Positions 1-14,085 are shown, counted from the stretch's first letter. The stretch is 64,000 nt of DNA from Icerya purchasi (GCA_039619475.1 CM077116.1:371036294-371100293), one strand, 5' to 3'. The notes: generated by a model from the letters alone, not told the origin. Numbers and translations are program-made.

Positions 1-267
1 AAAAAAAAAGAATCGATTCGAATATAAAATTTTTATCCGCGAAAAAAATAAAAGTTAATCGAAAAATAGGGTAATCATCACCGACTCGCTCTGTCATCAT
101 CTAATCGATGACTAATAAATTCCTGTTTGATGATTTATCAAACTATTTAAAAGTTTATTATAATATCAATCAATCGACTGCCTTTTTCTGATCGAAATAG
201 TAGCTGGTTCGCGATGCGTTCTATACGGTACTGTAAAATGTTAGCCTGTGTTATTTATCATATTATA

Positions 268-297
268 CGTTTATTTATTTATTTATTTATTTATTTT
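268..297. repeat. (TTTA)n microsatellite
   Basis: About seven TTTA units near the left edge. The first 915 bases otherwise hold no recognisable gene. Confidence 0.95.
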
Positions 298-915
298 GGC
301 GGTTGGACGATTTACAGATCAATTAATTACTAGTATAGACTTTTAGAAAAGTTTTACCCGATTTTAGAAAAGGTGAATGTTGTACCGTTTCTTGAACATT
401 CCTTGTTAGATTCAGAATTCTACGTCTTGAAATTTGATGTTAATCACAATTTAAAAACCATAATTAACTGCAATGTTTTGTGGTCGGTACGATATTTGGA
501 ATAATAAATATTCTTTAGTCTTTGACGTATTAAACATCTTAGGACGCTCTTTAATTTCGTATTGAAAAAATTGCATACAAAAAAATTAAGAAATTTCATA
601 GGCTAATCTAAAATTTTATTCTTAGGAGTTCAATAATCACACCATTGAGAGCAAGCCAAACTGATGGAATTTTGATGCTGAAACAACTAATAATTCGTTG
701 AATACAAAAAAAAAAGTAAATATACTTTTAGGAATTAATGCCTTAAGAGTCGAATTCATTTTTTTTAAGATGATTCTTTGCTACCCAATGTATTCACAAT
801 TTCAGATATTCACGTATAAAATAATAATACGTTTGTGGAAACAGTGATTCGAGTGCGATATGAGACAAATCCGGTAATCTCCGGGTCGATAACAGAGAGC
901 ACTTAAGAGAAAACC

Positions 916-1209
916 TCACAGACTGGCTTTCGATTCAGTCGCAACATAAAGCAGATATCCTAGTTTAAAATCCTTCCAGTACATCGGAATAAAAGTTTTA
1001 GACGAGGGAAAGTTTTCCTGGAAAATTTTTAAAACCGCCCACTCGTAACACTTCACTGGGCGATTCAGTTTGAATAGCGCGGTTATATTTAACACTAGGC
1101 CGCCCTCTACAGCTGGTATGTGCTTTGTTTGCTTACTAACGTAGAGACGGCACATGAAAAGCACAGAAAAGTCGAGAAATAAGGCCAACAATACCAATAT
1201 TGAGGCCAT
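916..1209 (-). CDS. Unassigned 97-residue ORF with N-terminal membrane segment
   Basis: The frame runs from ATG at 1209 to a TGA at 916-918. It starts MASILVLLALFLDFSVLF, a signal-anchor-like hydrophobic stretch, followed by a mixed, mildly basic tail containing an N-I-T sequon and a Lys/Trp-rich C-terminal half. Codons look more balanced than the surrounding low-complexity sequence, and 97 sense codons is long for DNA this AT-rich. No family is recognised. Upstream the frame runs into a T-run at 1267-1287 that gives poly-Lys, so the true start, if any, is the internal ATG. It could be an exon, a retroelement remnant or chance. Confidence 0.2.
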   Translation of the reverse strand: MASILVLLALFLDFSVLFMCRLYVSKQTKHIPAVEGGLVLNITALFKLNRPVKCYEWAVLKIFQENFPSSKTFIPMYWKDFKLGYLLYVATESKASL

Positions 1210-1299
1210 AATGAGAAGACAGTTTACGGCAAAGTTGACTTGAAGAGTGAATTTCGATTTGGACTTTTTTTTTTTTTTTTTTTTTTTGAAACACTTCAA

Positions 1300-4200
1300 T
1301 TATTGAAATCGTTTTCGGTTTCTTAGAGACCGCGGTTGTATCATTTGCGGGACATAATTCCGAACAAAAGGGAATAATGGAATTTGTGACCCAACAGCAA
1401 CAGGGTTGATGAGCAAATTTTTTCCTGATGTATTATAAATTACGCGTACAATCTACGCGGTGTACTCCTCCACACGCCGTTGGAGTAAGTTAATAATTAA
1501 CCTTCGAAAGGCTACGCTAATAGAATGTTTATCTAGTTCTTAACAGAAATTCAAATCGGTCCTATATCGGTCAACAACCTTCACACCTAAAACCGATAAA
1601 CGCATTCACACACTGCACCGGGGGGACCCGCGTAGCTAGAGAGCATTGATTTCTCAGCGCCACTATCAGATAAAAATAACGAACTTGCGACTAACATACA
1701 TTTCTTTCTCGTCCAGGTCAAGCTAATCAAATACCAAAGTACTCGAGAAGAAATGGTCGTAAAGATTTCTAGGCAACTTATAAAAATATTATTATTTTCC
1801 GGTGAAAATATTTTCACCAGTTCGTTTCATTGTATAAAAATTTCCTTCGATTTATCACGAACATTAATATTTGTCTTACAAGAAAAATTTTTATATATCT
1901 TTAGTTTACGATAAAGAAGTATTTTTTTTTCGTATTTTTTTATAGAATAAAGCAAAATTGTGTTAATATATTAACGAAAAAATACTTTTGAAATCGGAGC
2001 CAAGCCTAATAGTTCAATTTGAATGTTTTTTTTTCTTTTTTCTTTTTTCTTTTTTTTTTACTTAAAAACGTATTTACAATTATAATCTGAACACCGCCGG
2101 TAAAACTAAAAAACCGCATTATCGTTAATTTCGTACAGATCGAAACGTTACATTAACGACTTTTCACGGTTTTATATTGTATTAAAAATACTTTTATTCA
2201 TTATGAAAAACTAGCGCGTAACTTTGCAATTTAAAAAAACATCAAAAATAATTTTAGGGTAATTTAAAAATTATTGAAAAATTTATTGATACAGTTAGTT
2301 TTTTTTTTTTTTTTTTTAATTTTTAAGATTTCATTTTTTTTTCATTATTTTTTAAAGCGACCAGCTCCAGTAAATGAATCAGTTTAGTTTAAGTAAAAAA
2401 CAAACTAAAAAAAACTTAAGAAGGCAGACAATCACGAAGTAAATTTTAAGGTGGCAATTTTGCTTTTTTTTTTACAGTTGAAGGCGCGATAACAAAATAC
2501 GGAGGGGAGGGAATCGACAGTTAAATAGAAATTCGATTAAAGACGAATAATATAAAAAACCAAGTAAATGAATGATTGTAATAGAAACATGCTGTTAGTC
2601 ATAAAGAATCTCTCAACAACCGCGAACGCTACCAAATTCATAATTTCAATCTGAAATAGGTGTTTCACGTTAATGAAAGATACAAAAAAAAAAAAAAAAA
2701 AAACAAAAACAAAAACAAAAAAAAACACCTTGTACCAAATGTTACTGAAGTCACGTACGTTAATATTTTTTATTTTTCATTCAAAACAAACTGATATGAA
2801 CTTGAATAATAATTTCTGCCCGTAAAATACTTGCTCCTTAATTATTACTTTTTCGCGTTTCGGCCCTATTATTACTAAAGCCACAAACCAACCTGCTGGT
2901 GTTTAAAATCTTTATCAACTTTACTAATGTTACTGTTCGATAGTTCTTTATACATCGCGTTTCACTTTTTTTTTTGAATCCAATTCATACCATTACAGAT
3001 AGTACTGCACAATATTTTTAGCCTTGTATTAAACCCTTTTTACAATTAAACTTTCGTTCTTCGCGCGTACCGTAAATTTCGATAAAATTATTGTAAAACA
3101 TAAAATCGCTATCGGAATAATAAATTTTATTAGCTTGTGTTCCGTATCGGAATCACGCTGCGTTAAATTTTTATTTCATTTCCTATTATTTTTTTCGAAA
3201 AGTTATCGCTAAATAATTAATTGTAATTATATCGAAATTTTTAATTAATGTACTACTGTGATAATATTATTTTAGAATATTGTTATTTTAAAATTTAAAT
3301 TTTTTCGTTGGGTTTTTTCAATCATTTCATATAACTGCAAGATACGGATGAATAGGTTTTATTGATTTTTTGACAAACTATCCTAGTTGTTTTTTTCCCT
3401 TCCAAGACAAATCCTCTATGAGAATTTATTTCACTCGACACATCCTTGAAAAATGGGAATACAGTTTTGACGCTTCTCCGGCATAATTATGAAAGTTTCC
3501 GCTAATTTAACGATTATCCTCGAACTCATATGAAAAAGAAAATAATAATAACGGCCTGACTTATTCAATTCTTATATACCAATGTTTAACATCTACATAT
3601 CGGTAGCAACCGATGTTATCGCTGGTTAGCGGCAATTTCTTTCCAGAATAAACTCTTTATGAGTTGTACATAACAGCTACGTCTCGGTCGTTTGGCAGCT
3701 CATTTAAGTAGTTCGAAAATAATGTTCTAAGCGGTTGAACACGGTTAGCGACGCAGCGAAAGAACTTTTAGATACACGAACGTTAATTTTTGTTCTTTAC
3801 CCTACTCTACCATTGGCACAAACGAAAGAAAATGTTTTTAGTGTAAACTTGAAAAGGCGACAAAAATTTACAAGAAGCCTTTGTTATAACTTTAAGATAC
3901 TAGCGGTAAGACTTTCGTGATCAGAAGGTATTAATGGTTGCGCAGAAACGGCAATGAATAAATTTGTCGGCGCACAAACGAGCAGATTCGCTGAGAAAAT
4001 TACCACCTTTGCAAAGGAAGAATCGGCCGCAGGAGAAAAAAAAAGCCTATACAAACATCGCAAGCCTATCCGCGTGCTTATCCTAATTAACTACACACCA
4101 TTTCGACGGAGAAAATTTATCGATTTAAAACCGTCAGAATTCAAACAACCCGTAAGGTACCCCGTGCATATTCGTAAAACACGCGAGTTCACTTTTTTCG

Positions 4201-5989
4201 ATACCAAGTCAACTTGTTCACCTACGTGTAATCCATACCGGCGGAACGGTTTTGTATTAAAGATTTCATAGACGATCATCAGTAGTTGGAAAACCTTAAA
4301 CGTCAGAATTTTTGTATCTCGCTGATAAACGAGAATTTCATTGTCGGATTTCATCAGAAATGCGTATTTCATGCAATCTTGTAAGGCTAAACTGGAAGTA
4401 CTATACAAAACTCGTGACGGACTTGGCCCGAAAACGTATTTATAAGGCGCGAGTATTTATCGGTCTCCTTCGTTTTAACAACAGCTATTTATTAAATGTA
4501 CTTTATTTCTCGGTAAGGAAAAAAATTTCGATACATCCTCGGTCAACAACGAGTCAACGGCTGCGGCATAGTTTTAACGAGCGATAGAACTCGGGGCCAA
4601 CCATATTCAAAAAGTTTTTTTTATCTTTGTCCGTTTTCACGGCTTGCTGAACCTCATAAACGCGCGGACATTAGGTGATTCACGCTTCATACCAAATAGA
4701 CCTACGCCTTCAGTGAAATGTCCGTAAAATGAAAAGTATCAACCTGTTTCGATACACCCGTCAGACGACGATCATCGAACAAGTAATTCCAAGAAATTCA
4801 ATTATTACATATCTGTCAACCGTCAAAGCAAAGAAATCGCCTTAGTCGGAAATGAAACCCAAAACAATACTCTTTTTCGCACACATGTGTTGGCTGGTAA
4901 TGCCACTATCTGAACACGTTTGTTTACTATAAATGCGTGCGAATGTAATGAATTCAAGCATCGAACAAAACGAATTTTACTCAACAATCACAGAGCTCTA
5001 TCTCCGAAATATTAAAATTACATTCTTAATATTGCGACATAAGAGTAGCGTCAGTTTTCATAATTCCATTATGAAACACTTCAAATTTCTTTCAAATTTC
5101 ACTTCATTGCGCACATAACGCGTTCCACCTTTTTTTTTCTTTTTTTTTTTTTTTTTGGAGGCTTAGTGGAAACTTCTTGACCGGTACAAGTAATTATTTT
5201 AGACCTTTACAATAGGTCTACATTTCAAAAGAAAAAAATTACATCGTTCCGCAGTACATCAAAGGAATTCGCTTGCAAAATGAGGGGAAAGAATAAGAAA
5301 TAGCCTACGGAGGGAGCTGTGTAACCAATCCGTTTCAACCAAGAGAGCCGAATAATCAGAATGCCGCAAGGACCACAAGCGCAATATCTCCAGAATGGAA
5401 GGGACAAAACGAGCAGGTCGCTGCACAAAGAAGTATCATCGGTCCCGGTGAAAGCAGCATCTTTATATCGCGACCATAAACGGATTTTATGCATTCACAC
5501 ACGGAATAAACGTCTTTACTTTGTATACAATGTATGTTTTTTCTTTTTTTAAATTGCTACATGTTATTCAAATTTGAAAAAAATAAAGTAAACTATTCTA
5601 ATATTTCTTACTGAAAAGTTGTGAAAAGTATTGGACCAGTAATGTCGGTAAGAAATTACACTCATACTTCGTCTAAAACCTTCTTTTCAGTTTGTTTATA
5701 AAAATAAACAAAAATACAACTTATCTAGATGAATTGTGTGTTTATTTATATGTGTGCTATTTAAACATAAACGGTATACGGAAATAATACAACCGCAAAA
5801 AAGCGACCAATATTTTAATGATATTCTTGAAGTATTTCAACGTAACTTAACAAATTAAGAGAGCAAAATCACAGTTATTCGTATCTATAGTAGATGAAAT
5901 ATTAAAAATTTTCTTCGGACTTCCACTATATAGAAATACTACAATTCGCTATTTTCGTACACACCGTGATAACACAGAACCGCGCAGGA
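1300..5989. other. Unassigned AT-rich DNA
   Basis: I see no gene I can support here. T and A homopolymers are frequent (for example 2300-2317 and 2685-2702). The segment 3600-4600 is a little richer in GC and holds overlapping open frames of about 105 codons on both strands (3954-4271 plus, 4408-4091 minus), but neither has a recognisable domain and they shadow each other. Confidence 0.6.
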
Positions 5990-7862
5990 AGGTGTAAAAT
6001 TACATAACTACATTCCGTGTTCATAAGGAAGCTAACACTCCTGATGGACTTACCCCAAAGGTATTGTTAGACCGATATACAAAAAAAGGAGCGAAAAATC
6101 AATTTGAAAATTACGGACCAATAACAATAACATCTGTAATAGCTAAAATCTTAGAACTCTACATTGATAAACATTTTAAAAATTATGTGAAAAAAAACAA
6201 CTTACTATATATGAAAATCAACACGATTTTAGAGAAGAAAAAAGATCCACGATAACATTATTGAGAACGATTGTAAATAAGATTAATACAGGACTATCGA
6301 TGGAGAATCAGTTTTTAATTACATTTATTGACCTATCCAAAGCGTTTGATTTAGTTGATCATGAATTAAATTGATCAAGGACCTAGAAAATCTGGGTATT
6401 AAAAATAATCAACTTAAGTCGTTTAGGAATTATATAATAACAAATAGAAAAAACATAGTCAGAATTGCAGGGAATAAAAGTAATGAAAAAACTATTCAAC
6501 ACGGCGTAGGTCATTGTATTGTCATGCTTTTTCTCGTTTATACTAACTCGTTATGCAAGCATATTAAAAATGCAAAGGTATACACGCTTTTGCTGATGGT
6601 ATTGCTTTATTAATTGAGCACAAAAATTTAGAGATTGCGGAAAAATTATTACAAGAGGAAGAAGGTAATTTGAGTAAATGGGCACATGATAGGAAGTTAT
6701 GTATAAATGTAAACAAATCAAAAGTATTACACATTCGGAATAATTTTAAACATAAGACACGCGACTCGCGAATTGTCCTTCATAATAACAATTGCCTTCA
6801 TGAGCTTCATGTAAATATCAATACCCATTCATGTTGCTGTCCACCATTAGGGAACGTTCATGACATTAAATATCTAGGTATATGTATATTTTGATAAATC
6901 GTTGAACTGGAAAAAACACATTCAAAGCTTAAACTCGAAATTAAGACAGACAATTCCAGCTTTATATAAAATAAAGCAGGTACTATCACATCGAACTCTA
7001 CGTATATATACTATAATTCAATAATAATGTCTAGAATCTTATATGGAATTCAAATATATTATTTGAGGTTAAGAAAACAGAAATAAATAAAATAAGTAAA
7101 ATACAGAAGAGGTGTTTGAAACTTATACTCCCCCGCTGCTAAACAAAACGACTTCGGATCAATTATGTATGGAAGGAAAACGATGAAATGTCCCTCAAGA
7201 TGTGTACTATTTCTATTATAGATTACTAGAATTTAATGTGTCAATAGTATAAAATTACCATCTAAGCAGAAAATCCGGTTGACAAGAAACCAAAGTAATA
7301 CATATTACATCTGTCCCGGCGGTGTAAAATTAAAAATTGATAACACTGATGACTCAGTACTAATCAAATTTAATAAGTACAATCCCTAATCATATACTAG
7401 AGGAAAAACAAATTAGTGTGTGGAAAAAAGAGGTGCAAAAATGGTTGAAGGAATAGTGCAAAGACTGAAGATCGAGTTTCGTCCTTTATCTCGTTACTCT
7501 TTTTGATGGTTCTTTTCTGTTTACGGTTTTGTTGGCTTTTGACTTTGTCGTGTCCTTCCTGGATTTTAGGGCCTCACTGATCATGTTTTATTTCGATTCT
7601 AAATATTAAACTGTCTACATATTATATTGGTGTACAGATGCGCATTACACGGCATTGTTGTTTTATTGGCATACCGTATATTACTTTAATATGCATAATG
7701 CTAAGTTTATTATTATTGTTAGTTACAAAATAAGTTAGTTGTAATTTGTGTACTATATATCTATTATAATAAACGTTGATGAGAGTGTTGGGCACTCACA
7801 CAACGGGCACATTTGCCCTGTAAGACCCATAACTTATTCTTGAAATTAAAAAAAAAAAAAAA
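5990..7862 (+). mobile_element. Degenerate non-LTR retrotransposon (LINE), reverse transcriptase region to poly(A)
   Basis: This is a 5'-truncated LINE with a broken ORF2. From about 6064, NYGPITITSVIAKILE matches the conserved (N)YRPIS..S...KI(L)E block of LINE reverse transcriptases. After a frameshift near 6212 it gives NQHDF, then FIDLSKAFDLVDH at about 6325-6363. HGVGHCIVMLFLVYTNSLC corresponds to the usual GVPQGSVLGPLLFL block. FADGIALLI at 6589-6615 replaces the catalytic FADD, so the second Asp is lost. WAHDRKLCINVNKSKVLHI and KYLGI follow, then LNWKKHIQSLNSKLRQ and an ILYGIQIYYL remnant. The 3' UTR ends with a GGGCA/TGCCC hairpin (7804-7817) just before the poly(A) at 7848-7862. Clade is uncertain; Jockey/CR1-like is my best guess. 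No RNase H is seen. I found no clear target-site duplication. Confidence 0.9.
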
Positions 7863-10400
7863 TATCCGGCCGCTGCGATAAATCACTTCTAATAATGAGG
7901 TATAACATCGCTGTAGCGCGCGATACAGTATCATGCAATAGTCTTGACCGTATTCTATTTGAATACTCAGCTCTTCGATCCTTCGGACTTCGACAGGAGC
8001 AGACTGTCTGGAAGCGCAGATAACTAGTCTTCTTAATTTTTATAGGAAAGTTGGTTTCAATCGGTCCACGAATTTTCATTAAAATAAAATTTAAAAATAT
8101 CTAAACTGGTGAAGTAGAAACTATTGATGAACTGCAGAAAACGGAAAAAGAAAAAGGACACAGAAGAAAGCTATAAAAAATAGAGTATCAGTGAAAGGGA
8201 AGAACCCTGAAAGGAGATAAATGATCTGTCGAGATGCAGAAAAAAAAATAAGGAAATGAGATTTTTCACAAAAAAAAAAAAAAAAAAGGCAACACAGGTC
8301 AAGGTATCAAAGCGTCAATGAATATAATGAGATCTATGAGTAAGAGCTAATCTCTACCATTTAAGACAACTACGCGTTTAATGACGACGAAATGTTTTCA
8401 ACACAAAACCCAAAGGAGTAAACACTTTATCCAAATATTCATTTGTTTCAGGCGATCTTTTCCTATGCCGTAACATTTTAAAATATAATGTATTTTGTAG
8501 AACAACTCATTTTCGCTGCATATCCGATGATCCGCGTAATTACAGGACAGGAGTAGAAATGCATAAAAACAGCATCCCCAAATTGGTGGGGGAGGGGGCG
8601 AATAACATAAGGAGAATGCAGAGCTGAGAAATTAAAATTTCTCAAAATCACTTTCAGACTAGCTCATAAGCGGCATTGTAGGAAGCAAGTACACATCCGG
8701 TTCCGGAGCAAAATGTAAATAATCACTCACTCAATAACGTTTCAGTCGGCCTAATTAATCTTTAGCGGATAACGGACTGGAGAGAAATGGAATATAATTT
8801 AAACTATTTATATTGCAGCAGACCGTTGTTATTGTGTGGGACACCGTATGACTCGTGTTGGGCAGATGTTACATTTAATAGTGAATAATGGGCTGGAGAT
8901 TTTCTTTCTTTTTTTTTTTGTAATATCTCGAAATACGTGAGGAATGTTGTAATTTGTTGAGCACGCTCCACAGGCACGAGTAATAACCTGATGCAGGAAT
9001 GGTAATTATCGTTTTTCATATTTTTACCTTCTTTCCGGAGCAGGCGGTGCGTCTGATGGAACGACAGCGGGTAATGGAGCGCGAGACAAGGCGGGCTGTA
9101 GACTAATTAAGTGTGTCGTGTAACAGTAACAATGTGCGTGAAACAAAAGGAAGAACTGGCGCGGCACTTAAATGGAAACTGGTTCGTGTCACCGCGCTAA
9201 GAATACGGATTGACTGCTGTCGGTAAGCGAAACATTCGTTTCTTCTTTTTTTTTTTTTTAAAAGGATAATACTTTCATTTAGCAATTATCGACCAGCTGG
9301 TTCCAAGAAGCGGCGACCAAATTTGGCGATAGAGTTACTACACGCACTATGCCAAAACATCCGTCACACAGCGATCATTAATACGGAACTGAAAACTGAA
9401 ATTCAGCCACGACTGAAATTGTTCGATGGTAAATCACTCTTAATTCAATGTGCCAATTTACTGCTACACTACGTATGAAGTTAAATAATTTGCGTAAAAA
9501 CAACTGAAAACGGCCATTCGCAAAAAAAAATTGCTCAACAGATGCTGATAAGCAGCGCAAGCTCCGAGATCATGTAACCGTTTTCCCTTGGGATCATCGA
9601 GCGTTTCTGCTACTCGAAGAAGTTATCTCTAGCCCTAAAGCAGTAATCGCGGGGTATTATAAGTAAGGTCGCTTTTGATTCCTCATGTGACAGTGAAAAA
9701 CGTACCAAATGAGACGCCATCTTTGCACGGTGAATCTTAAATTGAGAATACCGCGTAAGTCGCATTCTACTACACCGTTTTAAAAATTGATCAATTCAGT
9801 CCCGCTTAAACAACAGTTCGGTTATTATGAAGATTCGAGGTCAACTTAACATAAACAACGGCTGAAAGAAATTACACGAAATACTATTATAACGAGTTCG
9901 AAATGTTTGACGATTTCGCGCGCGCGCCCTGAATAAAATCAGCAAAAAAAAAAAAAAAATCAATAATAATTCGAAAAGCTAAGAAAAAATCGGGCGTTGG
10001 ATAGATTAGAAGAATCAGCTGTTGGAAAAGAAAAAAGCGTGATATCAAATGCGGGATTACAATATTTTTTTGCTACTATCCCCATTGTCCTTGTTTTTCT
10101 TTTTTTCTAATTACATGCTACCAGACAAATCTTCAGCATTAGCTGAAAGTTTACAGTCATCCGCGCACTGAAACAATAAACATATCACGCTACTCTATCG
10201 ATAACCGGGGGACGGGTTATGGATATCGTGTTTAACGGTGGAAAAAGGAATCCGCAGCAGGCTACATTACCGTCGGTTCTCGATAAGGTGTTTTAGAATA
10301 TTTGAACGTGATCGTGTCGACGTACTATATACTAAAGGCATCTATTATAGGTATTCGACGATGATTAGTTTGCCGACTTTGCACAATTTGTGACATGTTA
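7863..10400. other. Unassigned AT-rich DNA
   Basis: No gene or element recognised. Contains A/T runs (8271-8287, 9245-9259, 9942-9959) and a short CGCGCGCG stretch at 9917-9926. Confidence 0.6.
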
Positions 10401-11250
10401 CTAAAATTAAGTTTTTCAAATTTTTAAACGTAACCTCCTACTGCTCGCGGTTCTGTGCGACAAACGGTAGATCCGGCCTGGACACCGATGAATGAATGCG
10501 TCCCCGGCTGATCTTTAACTGTAATTTTTTTAAAAAAAAAGTAAAAAAGAAGAACAAAAATTGCGCACCGACAAGGAATAATTGAAATTAGTCTGCACGG
10601 TTCGAGATGGTTAATAATTAACTCGTATCCTTCGGGCTGGGGTGCTGTCATGCACTGGACGCGTCGTCTGTCGGCATCGATACTGCAAATAACCGTTGAT
10701 AATGTTAGCAGAACAAATTACTCTACATTTGCGTGCCGGTCAGTTTTCAGTTCCGGCGAGAACGAACACAGGATATCTGCTCGCAGAGGTTTGGATCGAA
10801 GGGGAAGTTGCTGCGGTTACCAGCGCTTCAAACGGTCAACTATCCAGAGGCTGCCTGGACGTACGAGCAAGCCAACCGCCGATCATATTTAGCACGCAAT
10901 TAGCGCTAAAAGTAAATAAACACGGAATCTTTATAAACGCATGACCACAAACAGGGTGTTCGCAGTGTTTACCTGGGCCTTTTTCAGCGTCCAAGCTTCT
11001 TCCGCTTTTCAACAACTTGCTTAAGCATTGCGCACAGGTACCTATTACTTACATGTAGATTCGTATTTGCGACGCGAAAGACGCACAGCTCCGTGTTGGG
11101 TGGCCGAACCTGCCAGCGAAAAGCGGGGCTACCTTTGTTTACTACACTCAAACTCTGGATGTGATACAAGTGGTAATTGTTTAACGACCAACTCTGACGC
11201 GCGGAATAAATAATAATCACCATCTAATAGTGGGGGTGCCCATTATTTTT
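10400..11250. other. GC-richer island
   Basis: This segment is visibly richer in G+C than its flanks, with open frames on both strands (for example 10650-10892 plus, 11223-10984 minus) that show no domain, signal peptide or splice logic. I read it as a candidate regulatory or conserved non-coding block, by inference only. Confidence 0.35.
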
Positions 11251-13502
11251 CTTCTTTCCGTTACTACGCCATAGTTCCGTTTTGAAATAAACGGCAGATT
11301 AGCTAACGATAACCGAAAGAGTTCTGGATATACAAACTTCGCTCTGCCATGTTTTGTCTCTTGGACATTCCTTGATGACGCAACCGTATGGCCGGGGAGA
11401 CATCCGTGCCAGAGTTATTTCAGGGGAAATAGTTGTTCCGTGACTCAGTAGTCTAAAAAAAGCGTAATCGGATTTCGTTTTTGTCTTTTTTTTTTTTTTT
11501 CTTGCTTACTCTCGTACTACGGCTTCCATGAAAAGGATTATCCTAGGATGCCTCTTTTTCAGCAATAAACACGACGCTACTAGAGCTACTAGCGCCATTT
11601 GTTAATTTTAAATAACATTTCAAATCTCTCTTTTTTTTTTTTTTTTGGTATGCCTGAAAAAAGACGAATGTTATACAATAGAAAATGAGAAATAACTAGT
11701 TTGAAGATATCAAACACATTTTATATTGTTTTCTTGATTTTTTTTTTTGTAATTCGCTATTTATTAAACGTACGTATGACACGACAAAGCCAAAAAACAT
11801 TCCTCTCTGACTATGATGCAACCGCTGCACAGGAATACTGCTTGAACGTTTTTCCATCGATATCAATACTAACTTATTTTTGTTGTATAACATATTAATA
11901 CGCAAAGATAGATAATGGCAGCGTCTCCATGAATCCCTCTTTCTATCGGAATAGGTCGGGGATGTGCTTTTTTTCCCCAGTGCATCAGTCCCCAAAGCGT
12001 TGAACGCGAATATTTGCTGTCGCAATTGCTAGAGTCAGTTTTCCATTTCGGATCAGACACGTACATTAGAGCGAACAGAACCGAGAACGATAGCATCCCT
12101 ATTTGCAATATTCCCTTCAAGCGGTTACATAATCCGACTTGAATTAATTGGTTTTATTTTAAAATTTCACGCACAAACATTTCAAACATGTCGCCACATG
12201 CTTTTCAACGCTATTATCATCAGAGATGATCATAGCAGCGTACGAATATATAGAAAGACACCCGAAGAAAAAATCCCTATTATTACGTATTACTACAAGA
12301 GATTTGCAACTTAACCGTAGAGCTTTCTCCCGCAGCAAGGGGAATTCTATAATCAAAATTTTATTCCGTACCAATTAAAACACACAATGTCCGAGTGCGT
12401 TGTGCTTACTATGCTTTTCCCTTATACACCGAAGATGGCAGAAAATAAAAAACATTTAGGGCAATTTCTAATATGGCGGGGATGATAGAATGCCACTTTG
12501 GCGCAGTCGTGACTTTAACTTCTCGAATTATTTCTCGCCGTGCAACGTCAAAGATCAAACCGATCCAGGTGGCAGTTCTAGCTCTACTCGGCCATCGTAA
12601 AAACAATTTCATCAGTAAATCAAAGAAAACGAAAGCAATTTTATCAATGAGACATGTGGGAAGAGTGAGGGGAGTCGTAGTAAACGCTGCATCGAAAAGG
12701 AAAACTTTCAAACATCGCTGTGCACGTTAAACCACGGACAGAACACACTACGATTTCGTCACAGATACAAAGCGGACTAGAAGATATAAGAAAGCCGAAG
12801 GAACAAAATAAATACACGAAAGCGACAGAAATTCCGGTACCGCTGAAAAGTAATCGTTGCAATTGTTTTATTCCTCTTCCACATCGGCCCCAGCAGAGTG
12901 TGTGTAACGGTCAAATTCGTTAACAACTGAAAATTAATTGAGCGAAGAAAATCCCCATCCGTTAAACTTATTATTATTGCCATTATTTGTGCCCCCACCG
13001 CTGCCAAAAAACGCACTTATAACAACAAACAAACGAGACAAATGCGATTGTCGAACGTGTTCCGAACAAAAACGGCTCAGAGAATTCCGTAAAAAGATTC
13101 TCGGCACATAGTAATCTTGATGCAGGTGACCGTGCACGACGGCCATCAAAGACAAATACAGGCCAAACCAGTAGGTGATGAGACGTCCAGCAAAAAACAA
13201 AAATGCATTCGCCTACATCCATTGTGTGTATCCTTGTCTGTCCAAGGAACGCGGTACGCGCTATAAAGTTGACCGGTGCTGCCTACTAAAAATAGAGTAA
13301 AAATAAAAACAGTACTCATAAAGTGCTACGCACAACCAGCCAGCTACTAGTCATTTCGGCATTTGTTCCAGGCAATTGAACCAAAAGTCTCAAACGGCAC
13401 ACATCGCCAAATCAATGATATTGTGCTCCGCTGATTTGGATCATTATACCCGATTTTAAACGGTTCTAGCGTTGTCGTGACTAATAGTCGAAGCACAGAA
13501 GA

Positions 13503-13506
13503 CAAA

Positions 13507-13541
<35 letters not shown>

Positions 13542-13554
13542 AAAAAAAAAAAAA
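13503..13554. repeat. (AAAT)n followed by an A-run
   Basis: About ten AAAT units (13503-13542) running into an A-run to 13554. A similar TTTA array is at 268-297. Confidence 0.95.
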
Positions 13555-14045
13555 AGTATCAAGCTACTCACTGAAATAAGATATTTGAAATCAAAAGATC
13601 ACGTGGTCAGAAATTTTCATTATCCGACATCGCCGCACCCATTATCAAAACTAGACGTGAGAAGAGTGCTGCTGCTGCTGTTAGAATTATGAAAGTCACT
13701 TTTCCGAACAAAAATCAAAAGTAACTCTTGGAAGAGGATTAATTTTTAATAATAATAATATTTTTTCTTCGCGGCCTGTGATATACAGATGGAAAAATCT
13801 GCTTTAACATTGTGTTAATTTTTCTGCTTTTGTATGGTTATTAACATAATAAACTGTTGACAAAGCAATAAATTTTAGACAGAATAAGTACAGAATTCGA
13901 GATCCTAGTTTCTATCGTTTTCACTGCAATTTTTTTTACGAAAATAAGTGTTAATCGGCTACGGCATTTTAGTTGATTGAGCACAGTAGGTGTTTCAAAG
14001 ATCAACAATTATCTCTTGCTTTGACTTTCCCAATTTAAAAAAAAA

Positions 14046-14085
14046 ACGAAAACGAAAATGAAAATGAAAATGAAAATGAAAATAT
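14046..14085 (+). repeat. (GAAAAT/GAAAAC)n hexanucleotide repeat
   Basis: Two GAAAAC units, then five GAAAAT units. A complementary-type run, CGTTTT x4, is at 14917-14936. Confidence 0.9.

Noticed and set aside
3954..4408. Overlapping frames of about 105 codons on both strands as genes
   Set aside because: No domain, signal or promoter; they overlap in antisense and look like chance frames in a slightly GC-richer stretch.
7848..7875. Target-site duplication of the 6-7.9 kb LINE
   Set aside because: No match to the sequence after the poly(A) (AATATCCGGCCG) was found near the presumed 5' truncation point.
12409..12730. Paired sense/antisense frames around 12.5 kb as a gene
   Set aside because: Both strands are open with comparable length and neither shows a domain; ordinary for moderately GC-rich sequence.
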